Under the pieces are notes generated by a model that worked only from the letters and a program-made list of their open reading frames with translations, ran no database searches and was not told the origin of the DNA. DNA of 64,000 bases. Origin: Bryum argenteum. Taxonomy: Eukaryota; Streptophyta; Bryopsida; Bryales; Bryaceae. Location of the stretch: the NCBI GenBank assembly GCA_037043015.1, contig CM073322.1, positions 18,921,601 through 18,985,600 on the forward strand, read 5' to 3'. The translations under genes and the position numbers were made by a program. Shown piece after piece: positions 33,880 to 45,935 of this stretch (positions are counted from its first letter, which is position 1; the number at the start of each line of letters is the position of its first letter).

Positions 33880-35683
33880 GTAGAAGTAGATGACACCACA
33901 AAGAGTTAGCTTTCATAATTTATGTTAGAAAGAGCAAAATTTGAACGATCAAAACCATTACGATAGTCTACTTTGCAATAGTGTTCTCATACTCCAACAA
34001 ACATGGGGCATTTTCGAAACCAACTCTTTGCATTACCAACTCAAGAGAATTTGAGTTGCCCCTCAAGACCGGAATGTGAACCCTCGCCGAGTTAGCAAAA
34101 AATAAGTTGTGAAAAGCCAGCGAGCCACCATGGCACGTGACACGGCCATTCCGAGTAATCCACGCGTCCGACTGCGCGGCGCGGTCGGGGCTCTATGTCC
34201 ACCTAATCTCAGTTCATGCAATTCCTAGGCCAAAGACAGCAACCATGCGGCAAACGAGACTGTCAGGCTTCTGACAATGCTACGAACTGGTTCCGTGGAA
34301 AATCCCCTTATGGGCTGCTGCGATCTGCGTCGGTTCTCGGCGGCGCACTGATCTTCCCCCTTTTCGCAATCCCCCGCGAGTCATTTCTATTCTCGTCCTC
34401 AAGATATTTGACTCACATTCCCGGGACATGAGCGGAGTGCAGTGAGCAGAATTCGTCGGTCATCGATCGACCTTGTCATTCGTAAAATTTGGACGAGAAT
34501 CAACGTTCTGCACGCGCGTTCTATCGCCAGCTTTGGGCGGGCTCACGTCCGCGAACTCTACGTCATGCTCCCAGCCATCCATTTCGGTAGGGACTTCATG
34601 TGCATGGCCATGCCATGTTCTCGTTCAGTGTGACAAAATTCTCATGCATTTGGGGCTATTCTCTCTCGACTAGGTGTCAGTATGCATGGACGTGCATCAA
34701 GGTTATCACCGACCACGAAACGTTCATATGAAAAGCTTGTCTGTTCAATAGCGTTGAAGTAACAGTTTGTCTCGAAGGCAGTTGAACCAGACCAAGCTCA
34801 TTTCGACGATCGTTCGGAAATACGGCTCGCGACAACCGTGATGCGAAGTATGCAGCAATGGCAACCGAGAATTTTCTGGTTGGAATGGATAAGTGGCCAA
34901 CATGCATCAAGTGTATGTCGTTCGCCTCCTCAATCTGCTCCTTCAGCGGAATCGTTGGTTACTGTAACCACTGGCAATTATGGTTCCCTCCGATTTTTTT
35001 ATCTATAAATCAACCAATGTAAAAATTGATTAAAATCAACAGAACATGCCTAAGCAAAACGTACCGCCCTTCGAAGTTGACGAGAGGTAGGTCATCGGTT
35101 TCACGTTCAGGTTCAGTTCGGTTGATGTCTGTCTACGAATCGAAGTCCTTTACTTTTCCTCTTAACCAATTAATGTAGTAATCAATTGAGAGAAGTCTAC
35201 AAAGTATTCCGTTCTCTCTCATCGTCGCAGTTCGCACATCGGCTTCTTACCGCTTCCTGCACATTCGGGGTCCAAGCTGAGGACATAATTCAGAAAGATA
35301 CGGCCAGTTACTGAGTGGGTCAATCTGGATACATCTGAAAATAGCGAAGAACATTGCTGGGGTCGAGAGGAACGGCAGCCGGGGCAATAGACAATAGCAA
35401 CTCGATCACGTCGATCACCTGGATCGCTCGACTAAATTGCTCTTCGATCACTGTGACAACGACAACACGAGCATCGATTAGAGCAACTTTTCGAACTGCG
35501 CAATCCTAACCTAATTAGAAAGATCTGGGACAAAAACAAGAACAACCATGCAAGAATCTTCGGCAATACGGCTGATCATACTAGTCTATCCTTTAAGGCA
35601 TTTAGTTTGTTTTAATTTGCCTTGATTTGATTTGCTTTGCAAGTGACATTGGAATCTCGAGGACCACTAGTTAGATCGAACTG
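33880..35683. other. Intergenic, no gene recognised
   Basis: The stretch 34100-34680 is GC-richer than its surroundings but carries no recognisable protein. The ORFs there are short and on overlapping frames. A 24-bp block near 35167-35190 matches 15974-16002. Confidence 0.4.
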
Positions 35684-35893
35684 CATGGTTGGGAGGTTGA
35701 GCTTAATAAAGTTTTTGGTTGTGTCATCCTAGCTTATTTGTGTTGTTGAGTTGGTAGCAAACCTATTACAAGTTTGTTACAATTAATATTAGAGCAATTA
35801 GAAACCTCTAATAGGTTTGCTACCAACTCAACAACACAAATAAGTTAGGATGACACAACCAAGAACTTTATCAAGCTCAACCTCCCAACCATG
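35684..35893. repeat. Long near-perfect hairpin
   Basis: Two arms of about 85 bp (35684-35770 and 35807-35893) are complementary with only a few mismatches around a 36-bp loop. The arms start and end with catggttgggaggttgag and its complement. There is no internal ORF. It may be a foldback transposon or a source of small RNAs. Confidence 0.8.
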
Positions 35894-36019
35894 AAGAAGA
35901 GCTCACAACATTAAAAGCCCCTATCTTCTCACCTCCAAGCTTATATTTCCCAAGTTCCTTCCTCAAGAACTAAAAGTTTATCTCTAATCTTTTACTTCCC
36001 TATTTCCAAAATAGATCTT

Positions 36020-36400
36020 ATCAATAAATCAACTAGAGTAGTCTTACTCTTTATGTCTCTTCCATTTCTATCTAGAGTGGTTTAACTCTAGTTGGAATCT
36101 TATCCATGAATCAACTAGAGTGATTTAACTCTTTCCATCCTTTCACTATCTCAATCTGGAGTGCTCTGACTCCAGTGCACATCATTGTTTAACTTTTGTG
36201 CACATGGTCTCAATCTAGAGTAGTTCAAGTCCAATGCACCTTATCATGAGTTGTCTAACTCTTATACATATGGTCTCAATTTGGAGTCGTCTGACTTCTG
36301 TGCACTAAATATGAATCTGTCTAACTCCACTCCACATATTATCCACTTGGAGTTGTCTAAGTCCAATCCATTTATCCTCAACTGGGAGTTGTATGACTCT
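36020..36400. repeat. Degenerate tandem repeat, about 45-bp unit
   Basis: Eight or nine diverged copies of a unit containing 'aatctagagt.gtctaactc(t/c)' and 'tgcacatnat' lie in a row. They are non-coding. Confidence 0.65.
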
Positions 36401-36460
36401 TATCATCTTATCCTATGTCACATGTCATCAAAAGATTAAATCATCAATCACTAATCTTAA

Positions 36461-37432
36461 CCCTTAAACGCCCACGATGTCGAAAAACGACATTGTGGAT
36501 GTACATCCACAAACTTTGAAGAGCCATATCTTCTTCATCCGAGGTCCGTTTTGGATGAAATCACTTGGGTTAGGTTCCAAATTAAGTCTTGTCTGTGTTG
36601 TAAAATTTGCAAGCCCATAAAATAAAGTATGAATTAATGGATTGCACTTTAGTGAAAACAACTCTTGTTTTTGGGTTTCCAAGCATGGGCATGTATTACC
36701 ATTGCAAGCCAATTATGTGAAATTAAAAATAATTTTTCATGATTTTTTTTTTCATGGTCATGATCTTAAGGTGATTCTTAACAACTTTGTAGTGAGAAGT
36801 TTTTTGATCCAAATGATTTTGCTATTGGATTTGCAATGATGTTTTGTCAACAGAAAAAGTGAGAAAATGGATGATATTTGAGGAGCTATATCTCCCTCAT
36901 CCACCGTTGGATTTCAACTTAATTTTTGGGATGGCCTCCAATTAGAGTCTAGTCTAAGTGGTGGAATCCTTAACAAGATCGAAGATGTTTTGAAGATAAG
37001 GCATGAAATTGAATGCAAAGGGTCTAGTTTTGGACTATTTTTCCTCAGTAAGATTTTCCGTGGTTTTTACCATTGCATGGCTTTTATTTGAGCCAAGAAT
37101 TTGTTTTGATGAATTTTTGTTGGGTAAAGGACTTATTGAGATGAAGGTGAACATCTTTCTAGTGGGTGATGTTTTCATTGCAATAGGTATATTGGTAGCA
37201 TTTCCACCTCAAAGTGAAAATGATGAAATTTTGCAGTTTGTTTTTGATATTAATATGGTATGATCTCCCGATTTATAAGGCCTCATGACTCAAATTTTGG
37301 TCCACATGATCTTCGATAAGTCTATTACAAGTTTGTACGGTTGAGATCTTAATAGCTTCTCTTGATTTTCATCTAAGACGATTTCTATGGAAATGTGCTT
37401 TTCTGCTAAAAATAGGCTCGGGCGTTTAGGGG
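36461..37432. mobile_element. TTAA-flanked, piggyBac-like element 2
   Basis: TTAA lies on both sides (36457-36460 and 37433-37436). The ends CCCTTAAACGCCC and GGGCGTTTAGGGG are complementary with one mismatch. The 972-bp interior carries no transposase. Segments of the interior ('cctcatgactcaa..t.tccacatgat', 'ttggtagcat') recur at 47540-48000 and near 50760-50890, so this family has several decayed copies in the window. Confidence 0.62.
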
Positions 37433-37436
37433 TTAA

Positions 37437-38574
37437 GTCACATGACAATATTCAAAAAATCTGAATCCTTGTTTAGGTTGGCATGAATTATATGCTCACA
37501 TGGTGAATATGGAAACATGAAAAATGACCAATACTGCTTGTTTGGGTTGGCCTAAATCATATGCTTACATAGTGTATATGCTTACATGACAAATAACCAA
37601 TACTCAGTTTGCCCAATGTGGTGCATGTTTTTTGATATCATTGTTTTTAGGCCTTCTTTTAGAAAAGTGACCTCTCTATATTTTATTTGAATTGGTTTAT
37701 ATTTTTATTCTTTAGGTTGATTATAAAACAAATATGACCTATTCTGAGAAAATTAACCGTATAGAACTAATTAAGGGTCAAGGGTCCTTATAGTATCTTT
37801 GGGGATCTACATAGGGGAAAATACATATTTAGTAACACATGTAAGTTTTCCTTCAGGGGTAAAATATCGATGTATAGTTTTAATACTGTAGTTGAGTCCA
37901 AGGTTGTGAATGTTAACACTCACTGACAGAACGAATGCCGAAAATGTGAATGTGTGATTACAGAGTTAGGCCGGAGGCATGCGAAACTTTCCAATGCTCA
38001 AGGACGCAAAGGAGCATGGGAGCACAGGCTCAAGGACGCATAGGTGCATGGGAGCAAAGGCTCCTTGAAGCATAGGAAGATTGTTGACTAGTCGAAGCAC
38101 GCTACGTTATGTCCATCCTCAAACGAAGTAGAAGTGTTATCTGTCCTGATAAAATTAGAGCGTGGAACTTTTTCTTTAGTAATTGGCACAATCCCATCGA
38201 TAGTGACGAATGATTACTTGAACACTGCCACTATGCCCAAAAGATTTGCCACTGCCTTTAGGACACTCCACTTCAGTCAATTCGAAGCAGCTCCTCAGAC
38301 GATTGATGCAGGACTCATCATTGATCACCAATAAGCTTCTCCTCCGACCACGAACGAACATTGATTGCTTATATTCGGATCAGTCAGTGCAGGTGATATA
38401 ACAAACATCAAAAATGAACAACCTATGTACGACACTACACACCTTCGTGGTTTCCGAAAAATTACGAACAATGCTCAGTTTGACACCTTCAAAATTTGAC
38501 TCCAAGCAAAGAATCCTTTGTGTGGGCTTCCATACAAGTGAAATCTCACTTTAAAATAGCCAAATTGAAGGAGC
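37437..38574. other. Intergenic, 3' of eL6
   Basis: No gene was recognised. A tandem 'aggctcaaggacgcatagg(t/a)gcatgggagca' motif occurs at about 38000-38065. ORFs near 38134-38361 overlap on both strands and have no family match. Confidence 0.4.
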
Positions 38575-39587
38575 TCAAAAGACAAGCTCATGGGGCTTGA
38601 CACCAGACTTCAAACTAAACCTGGCATTCAAGTAGGTCTTCAATTCGGGGACAGCTTCGATGAGAGGAATCAGCTTGGCATCAACAGCCTTCTGGTCTTC
38701 CTTCTTCTCCTCTGGGATGTTGTGCTCCTCACGCTGTCAAGCCAAAGCACAACACTTGGTTAATTCGTGTCCGAACTCATAACAAACCTTGTTAACTAAT
38801 GAACAGATTAGTAAGTTACCTCCTTCTCAGCTTCGAAGAACTCAGACTCGCCCTTCTTGGTCTTGGTTACCGCCCTCTTAAAGTAGGCATCAGAGTACTT
38901 GGCAACATCAACGGAGGCAATATCCACCTTCGTTGATGTGGCAATCACGTACGCCTGGTTCACCCTTCGCAAAGGAACACCGTTCACCTTGAATGGACCT
39001 GCCAGAAGCAAAATGATGTGCTCACAATCCGAACCACATGTACGAAATCCGGTAAACCGGCAGTCCACAGAAATAACTGAAAAGCGACTCACCAGTGACC
39101 AAAAGAAGGCCAGACTCCAACTGCTTCAAGAAGACAACGCGCTTGCCCTTGAAGTGACCGGCCAACAAGATAAGGATGGTCCCTGGGGTAATGCTCGATC
39201 TGTAATTTTTCAATATTCTCGAATTAGCACTAATCCGGCTGATTCTCGGCTCTTTTGAGAAGGAGTGAGCCAAATCGAGATGTTGGAAATTTCCAAAACC
39301 CTAAAAGAGGAATTAGACGAAGGGGAGGGATCGTACCGGAGCTTGGGAGCGTTGATGACCTTGTTCTTGTGCAGGGGCTTGGCAACATCGTCAGCGGGGT
39401 AAAACTTGGGAGCCCGGACAGCCGGAGCCGCGACAGGGGCGGCCTTCTCGTGCGTGGGGAAGGTGCCTCCATTCTTGGCCTTGATTGCCCACAAGCCCCT
39501 CTTGTGGTACGTCTTGGACCTGCCGTTGCGGTTGATGCCGCGCACCAACTCCTTGTTCCTGCTTGCTGCTCTCGCTGGCTTCGCCAT
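38575..39587 (-). CDS. RPL6: 60S ribosomal protein L6 (eL6)
   Basis: This is a structural protein of the cytosolic large ribosomal subunit. Four exons (39587-39337, 39199-39093, 38998-38820, 38733-38575) join in phase to 696 nt, or 231 residues, the usual plant length. The N-terminus [14 protein letters not shown] is basic. The middle has the eL6 core '[36 protein letters not shown]', split by an intron, and '[20 protein letters not shown]'. The C-terminus ends with [22 protein letters not shown], close to the plant consensus. No damage is seen. A telo-box lies about 110 bp upstream, as in many plant ribosomal protein genes. Confidence 0.95.
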
Positions 39588-39696
39588 CTCTGCTTTCTGT
39601 CGATTTACGGCTTCGACAGATCACGGAAGCGCAGGCTTGGCGAGGTAAAAGAGCCAGAAGAGAGCCTCTCCCTGGTCTTGTCGTCAAACCCTCCCA

Positions 39697-39704
39697 ACCC
39701 TAAT
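39697..39704 (-). promoter_or_regulatory. Telo-box upstream of eL6
   Basis: The motif aaccctaa (plus strand) lies 110 bp upstream of the eL6 start codon. In plants this box is found near the transcription start of ribosomal protein and translation genes. No clear TATA box was seen. Confidence 0.45.
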
Positions 39705-39819
39705 TCTAAAACCCCTTGGATGACCGATTGTTGGATGAAGTTTCATCACTCTTACTGTAATTTCTGTTGGATGAGTTACGAGCTCCCGTGTGAGTCCATA
39801 GTGTTAGGCGGGTATTAAG

Positions 39820-41040
39820 AATTAAGTGTTTGTGATATCCGTGCGGGTATTTGTATAGGGCAATCTCGACAAGGAGGGAATTGCAAAATTAGTGTTTTTG
39901 ACGAGGTAAGTGGAGTTTGATAGTAAGGAATATTTTTTTCTTGTAACTTTCAATAAGAAGGGGTTTTACATATTAACCAACCTAACCGTGCATATCAACA
40001 ATTATAGTCTATAAGGTGACCTCCACACAGTTGCTCACGACTAACTATGGATTATTATAAATATTTAGCCATATGAATAGGAATTTAAGTGGTAATAGTT
40101 CGAAAAACTATAAAAATATAAGTTTTATGATATTATTACTGCCCTTGGATTTCCAACATGGTTTCACTAGAATTGAATCCCCTCATATTGAAATTTCAAT
40201 AAATACACTACATATTGTGCAAAAAAAAAAAGCAATAAAATTTAATGATCCTAAGTAGTCAACCCATCAAAAAGCTTCCATTAGAAAAAACTCAAGATAG
40301 AACTTGTTCTTGTGTGTGGAGAGAGGCAAGAGGAATTTTGCTTGAGGTTAGCACCAAGCAATCAAAATTTCCCCACGGTAATATGACATAGAACAGTAAA
40401 ACTCTTTAAAGTGACAACAAACCTAGTTAATGCTTGCTCACAACAAACTTAAACTAAAGCTCCCTCCAATGTACGCTAAGAGTTCTAGGAAGTTCTCCCA
40501 AGCTTGTCCTTGTATGCTACCCCAAAGTGGCATTGTCATGTTTATCTTAATTTACAAGCTTTCCCAAACTCTTCAATGACTGTGCACTCCCACCACGGTG
40601 ATAGTTGATGTGCGCTCCCACCACACTAATAGTTGATGTGCAGTCCCACCACATTGATTGTTGTTGTCCTTGTCATAACCTTGTCTTGTTTAATTAATTA
40701 TGAGGCTTCAAATTGGCGTAAACTAAAACATGATACCTCCTTCCAAACTCGTCAATGTGCGCTCTCACCATAAGTGATCTTTGATGTCTTGTGATAACCT
40801 TGTATGGTTTAACTAATTTTGAAGCCTCGTCTAGGGTGATACAACATGACATAGTAAAACTCATGACAAGTAAAACTCCTTAAATTAGGCCACAACATTT
40901 GCACTTGTTGCAAAATTTCTTGTATGGGTTTTACAAATGTAAATCATATGCACATGTTGAAACATGTAATTCCTCAATTCTCACATCATTTTCAGCCACA
41001 AAAAGATCTCCATGCAAGTCCAAATCGTCCACAATCGAAC
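39820..41040. other. Intergenic between eL6 and PGRL1
   Basis: This AT-rich region separates two divergent genes. A degenerate repeat at about 40580-40810 ('gtgcgctcccaccac..tgatagttgatgtg') is the only structure noted. No gene was recognised. Confidence 0.4.
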
Positions 41041-41043
41041 CTC

Positions 41044-41050
41044 TATATAA
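41044..41050 (+). promoter_or_regulatory. TATA box of PGRL1
   Basis: tatataa lies 234 bp upstream of the ATG. It is followed at once by tctgacgtggacgtccac, which holds two ACGT cores of the kind bound by bZIP factors in light- and ABA-responsive plant promoters. Confidence 0.5.
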
Positions 41051-41283
41051 TCTGACGTGGACGTCCACATAGACACAACCTTCAATCTCAGGATAAGCCC
41101 TCCATTCTCTGCCACTACTATCACCATCGTCTTCCAGCCCCCCAATTCCGCCCATCGCGGCAGCTCTCTTCCAGCACTCAATCAATCGCATTTGCAATCA
41201 CTAGAATCCGCCCTGCTAACAATTCCGTTTTTTTCCGCAATCCAGTACAGCATTCTGCAATTTCTATTGCAAAATTTCCAGCC

Positions 41284-42291
41284 ATGGAGCTGGTGGCAGG
41301 CTTGGCGATGCCTGCTTCCACTTCCAAGCTTATGATCTGTCGCTGCAGCAATGTTGTGAGGCCATCGCGAGGGTTTCAATTGCGGCCATGGCCGATGCAG
41401 CAGCAGCAGCGGATGCAGGTGCGAAGAGTGGTGGTCATGCAGGCGGCGAAGCCAGATTCCGGGAACGAGTCGGACTTGGACGAGAAGATTCTTCCTTACT
41501 GCGACATCAGCAACAAAGGGAAAAAGACCCTCGGCGAGATGGAGCAGGATTTTCTGGAAGCGCTCCAGAGCTTCTACTACGATTCGACGCCAATTATGTC
41601 AAACGAGGAGTTCGATAATTTGAAGGAGGAGTTGCAGTGGAATGGAAGCTCCGTGGTGATTCTGTCGTCCGATGAGCAGCGTTTTCTTGAGGCGTCGTTG
41701 TCGTATGCGGCGGGAAAGCCGATTTTGAACGATGAGGAATTCGATAAGCTGAAGATGAAGCTGAAGATGAAAGGGAGCAAAGTGGCCATCGCCGGGCCCC
41801 GTTGCAGTCTTCGGAGCAAGAAAGTTGTCAGTGATGCGACAGTGGATTATCTCAAGATGACGTTGTTGAACTTGCCGGCGGCGCTGATTGCTCTGGGATT
41901 GGTGTTCTTCTTGGACGACGTCACAGGGTTTGAGATTACGTACTTGCTGGAGTTGCCGGAGCCCTACAGCTTCATCTTCACGTGGTTCATCGTATTGCCG
42001 ATCACGTTTCTTATTGCGCAGTCGCTTACGAACCTCGTCATCAAGGATCCTCTCATATTGGCTGGCCCTTGCCCGAACTGTGGTGCGCCCGCCAACTCGT
42101 TCTTCGGTAGTATATTGACCGTTCCTAGTGCAGGGCAGGAGAATTTCGTGAAATGTGATTCTTGCAGTCAGAGCATGAAATTCGACAAGGCAACTCGTCT
42201 GATCAGTCTTGAAGACAAGCCTCCAGAAGAGAAGAAGCCGAAGTCTAAGGCACCCAAGCCTGCTTCAGAGAAGGTCTCCACCTCAGCTTGA
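41284..42291 (+). CDS. PGRL1: PGR5-like protein 1 (PGRL1), thylakoid
   Basis: This thylakoid membrane protein works with PGR5 in antimycin-sensitive cyclic electron flow around photosystem I, and ferredoxin-plastoquinone reductase activity has been proposed for it. The ORF is uninterrupted, 335 residues. Residues 1 to about 53 are Ser/Arg-rich without acids, like a transit peptide. The mature part opens with SDLDEKILPYCDISNKGKKT. Two membrane spans are at about 194-211 and 229-249. Six cysteines match the redox-active set: C73, C174, and two CxxC pairs at 263/266 (CPNC) and 291/294 (CDSC). The tail is Lys/Pro-rich and acidic. Absence of introns is unlike its neighbours and unlike flowering-plant PGRL1 genes as I recall them. 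The ORF and a TATA promoter are intact, so it appears functional. Confidence 0.93.
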   Translation: MELVAGLAMPASTSKLMICRCSNVVRPSRGFQLRPWPMQQQQRMQVRRVVVMQAAKPDSGNESDLDEKILPYCDISNKGKKTLGEMEQDFLEALQSFYYDSTPIMSNEEFDNLKEELQWNGSSVVILSSDEQRFLEASLSYAAGKPILNDEEFDKLKMKLKMKGSKVAIAGPRCSLRSKKVVSDATVDYLKMTLLNLPAALIALGLVFFLDDVTGFEITYLLELPEPYSFIFTWFIVLPITFLIAQSLTNLVIKDPLILAGPCPNCGAPANSFFGSILTVPSAGQENFVKCDSCSQSMKFDKATRLISLEDKPPEEKKPKSKAPKPASEKVSTSA

Positions 42292-42839
42292 TGGAACCAA
42301 GTGCTGCATTAGGTTGATAGTATTAGCCGAAAATTCTGCAATATCTATGGCATGGACTCGTAGGGTTATGTGACAGGCCACTCTATTTGTAATTACTTGG
42401 AGTGAATCTACACTCAGTGTGATAGTGTGTCATACCGAGACCGTGATTTGAGCAGTTGTAAATTATTGGAGCGAGGTCTCATGCGAGCAGAGGAAGATCC
42501 TCTTCGTTCTGTGGCACCAGGAAATGAAAGAGAAAGAGTTTCTACATCATGCAATTGCGTACTCAACTCAATTCCGTATGTATGTCGAGATACCATAGGG
42601 TTTCTTCTTCCTTCTCGGTATGGCTAGCTACTGTGATGTGATATCTTACGCAGATGACGAGGAGATCATGCAGATCTATATCAGGCGCTCATTTACAGGT
42701 CGCATCAAGATCGATTGCATGAGTAGTTCAAGTATGAACGATGACTGATGCAGATATGCGTCGTTCACTCGGTTTTGTTTCTCGCCCCATTGCACGACGG
42801 CCCGGGCAACTCTAGTATCTTCCTACGGGAGGCATACAC

Positions 42840-43020
42840 GTCGTAATTTGTGGCAGCGGGGGCTCGCGTTCGCGCGGCCCTCATCCGATCTAAAACATGA
42901 ATCTGGAAGCCCACTCGATCTCACACACGAATCTGGAAGCCCACCCGTTCTAAAACATGAACCTGGAAGTTGGTTCGCGGCCCTCATCCGATCTAAAACA
43001 TGAAGCTGGAAGTTGGTTTA
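42840..43020. repeat. Short degenerate tandem repeat
   Basis: Four copies of a roughly 36-60-bp unit containing 'atctaaaacatgaa(t/c)ctggaag(c/t)' lie downstream of PGRL1. They are non-coding. Confidence 0.6.
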
Positions 43021-43779
43021 CAGTCTTATGAATACTGGTTGCAGGGTGGGGATACAGGGTTTGTCCACGCTGCTTCGACATCAGTGCGTGGCTTTAGAAC
43101 TTGGCCAAGCACGAACAACATCTGATCGAGATCTGCAGGTACTTTGGCTGCATAATTAGAAAGTGCAGGATGCGAATCAAATAAGCAGTGATAGCGAATA
43201 TTTTCTAAGCGGAGTGAATGTAACCTTTGACGTTGGTGCATTGCGCAACTATGGTTGCCTTTAAAAACTCTTGGTTAGTACTATTCTCATTCGATGATCT
43301 GTGAGCAGTATGAGCAGTAACTTCCAAGCAGTAAGAGCAGAAACTTCTAGTAACTTCTGCTGACAGCAATTGCTGCCCCAGCGGCGAAATTGTGCACATG
43401 ATTCATTGCAATGACAAGCATGAGTGCAACCTTACACAATGTTCACCTCCACTCTCTGGCACGTGGAGGATTTTTACTTCTCGTTGTATTTGATTGACAA
43501 AACTGTTGGGGAATGCAACTCCGAGCCTTTGATCTTGGGATCTTCAACCGGCAGATTGGGGTGAAAATATAAAATGCCCGCACAGAGTGCTTTACAGTCT
43601 AGAGGTGCCTACATCAACCAATACCGACCGGCCTTTCTCCTACCAACCATGTTGTGGCCTTTTCATTCCGGACGTGTTACAACGAACATCATTTAATCGA
43701 GATTTGCAGTTACTGCGGCAGGGTGCGAACCAATTTCGCAGCGATTACGATCGACTTTCTGAGTGGAGTAGGTATGAGC

Positions 43780-45935
43780 TTAACACAATTGCTGTTTGCT
43801 CAGATCAGCGGGTTAACTATCATAGAGGATGCGAAACAAAGTTTCTGGCCCCATATCAAGTCTGTTGAGCTTGACATAATTTTCTTGTCATCACCGCAAA
43901 CGCAAATGTTACATAAGGATGCGTGTACTCCTTTCAAATGTCATATCAGTATTCCGGTTCGGAACGGTTCAGCGGTCACAACTAATTTCATTTCGATTGC
44001 TTATCCTCGTTTCTATTCCTGATCTTGCGACTTCATTTCATACTCATGACTTTTGTCGACGATACCCAAATTCAGTACAATATCCAAAATACTGCATAGT
44101 AATGTATGCATTCGCCGTTGATGATGCTGTACAAAAGTGTCTGCTCGTCAATTATCTGTCAACCGTTCCCAGATGTTCTTTTCATTTTCCTCTCCCCGTC
44201 CCTGCCTGTTAGATTCACTTCACTGAAACAGGACCGAGAAGGACAGGAAAAAAAAAAAACCTTGAAAAGCTTCTGTCAGCAAAAAATTAGAGTATTTTTG
44301 CAGCTTCATGCACCGACGGTGTCAAGCAGAAGTTGGTCATCATCCAAAGGCAACATATTACGCACCATAAACTCACTAACATAGCGCTCAGTGGAAGGAA
44401 AAGTCGTTTATATGATTTGCGCACAGTACTCCGAGGAGCACCTCACATCAGGCCCCACGGCGGTAACATCACAGCGCTCTAATTGAAATCGTTAACCATC
44501 CATACCACTACCACACTTTCAACAGACACCTAAGCAATGAAAATATACTGATTCGAAACAGCAGAAGCGCTCAGTGGAAGGAAAAGTCGTTTTTATGATT
44601 TGCCCACAGTACTCCGAGGAGCACCTCACATCAAGCCCCACGGCGGTAACATCACAGCGCTCATATAGAAATCGATGACCATGCATACCACTACCACACT
44701 TTCAACAGACACCTAAGCAATGAGAAAACGTTGATTCGAAACAGCAGAAGCGCTCAGTGGAAGGAAAAGTCGTTTTTATGATTTGCGCACAGTACTCATA
44801 GGAGCACCTCACATCAAGCCCCACGGCGTTCACATCATAGCGCTCAAATTAATGTGTTCCCTGTTTTAAACATACCAAGCTCAAACTGCTCCAAAAGAGC
44901 GTGCCTGCTCTGCTTTCGCACAGTGAGTCCATCCGTTTACGAAGACTAACTAACGAGGCAGAGAATCAAAGACCTCGACCTCTACTCTTATCTTCATATA
45001 CATTCTTTTCATATGAAACGCGGTAAGCGATGCACCCATATACCAGGTACTCATCCTTAATGCTCCATCTTCACTCTAGCTACAGCCGCAAGGCAAAGGA
45101 CGCACACCCATCAACGAGCGCACACCTTGAGTACAAATGTAGCCATCACACACAACTCCAACTGTTTGCTCAGATCAGCGGGTTAACTATCATAGAGGAT
45201 GCGAAACCAAGTTTCTGGCCCCATATCAAGTCTGTTGAGCTTGACATAATTTTCTTGTCATCACCGCAAACATCAGTAATCTAAAAAGCTCAGTATTCAA
45301 CCAGTTTATCATTCACAGATCTCAGAAGCAGAACTGGCATTAGACTGGTGTCGAAACTCCTCACGGCTTCTATGAAAAACAGAAATCTCCGGCAAGTGAT
45401 TGTTAATGACAGACATGGAATGTTTGCCTAACTGCCCACTCGCTGTTCACACTCTAGCATATTCCACCATTCAATCACTGCGCATGAGTGCACAGCATTG
45501 TACACACGGGAATGCATGACACCCTAATTCCCAAATAACTCTCCTCGCTTGGTTCTTTTCGAGCATGTTAGCACATCGTCCATCATTTAGGGAAAATATC
45601 CTCGTTTCCGAGCTACCTGCGTAAGACCCCCACAAACCCTAAAAGCAAACTATGTTGCAATTTCCTAGCCACGCCGCAACTCGACATCGAGGGTTCCCTG
45701 CAAAAAAGAAGGCTTGAAACGGAAGCCTAAAGATGCTGCAGAAAGAAAGCAAATACGATTATCTCACAAGACTGTGCGTGATATGAAGACCGATTGAAGG
45801 TGATCGCCCGCGATTTTGAGATCTGTATGAGGAGGAAAGCATATATAGGGTTTCACAATCTCGTGAAAGGACCACTCATCGACGCTGCTTATGGTACTTT
45901 GTGTTCATCCTGCGGAGAAAGTACTTTTAGGGTTT
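43780..45935. repeat. Left arm of a large inverted repeat
   Basis: From about 43965 to 45935 this is the reverse complement of about 48013-49765. From 44250 inward the match is nearly perfect: an 84-residue ORF at 45030-45284 is identical on the other strand at 48849-48595. Outside 44250 similarity falls visibly. A block at 43793-43905 (starting ctgtttgctcagatcagcgg) is repeated directly at 45168-45272. No gene family is recognised in the arm. Confidence 0.85.
44384..44846. repeat. Tandem repeat, 183-193-bp unit
   Basis: Units start gcgctcagtggaaggaaaag at 44384, 44577 and 44760; the last is partial. The matching stretch in the right arm (about 49025-49312) holds only two such starts, so one unit was gained or lost after the arms formed. 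Confidence 0.8.
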
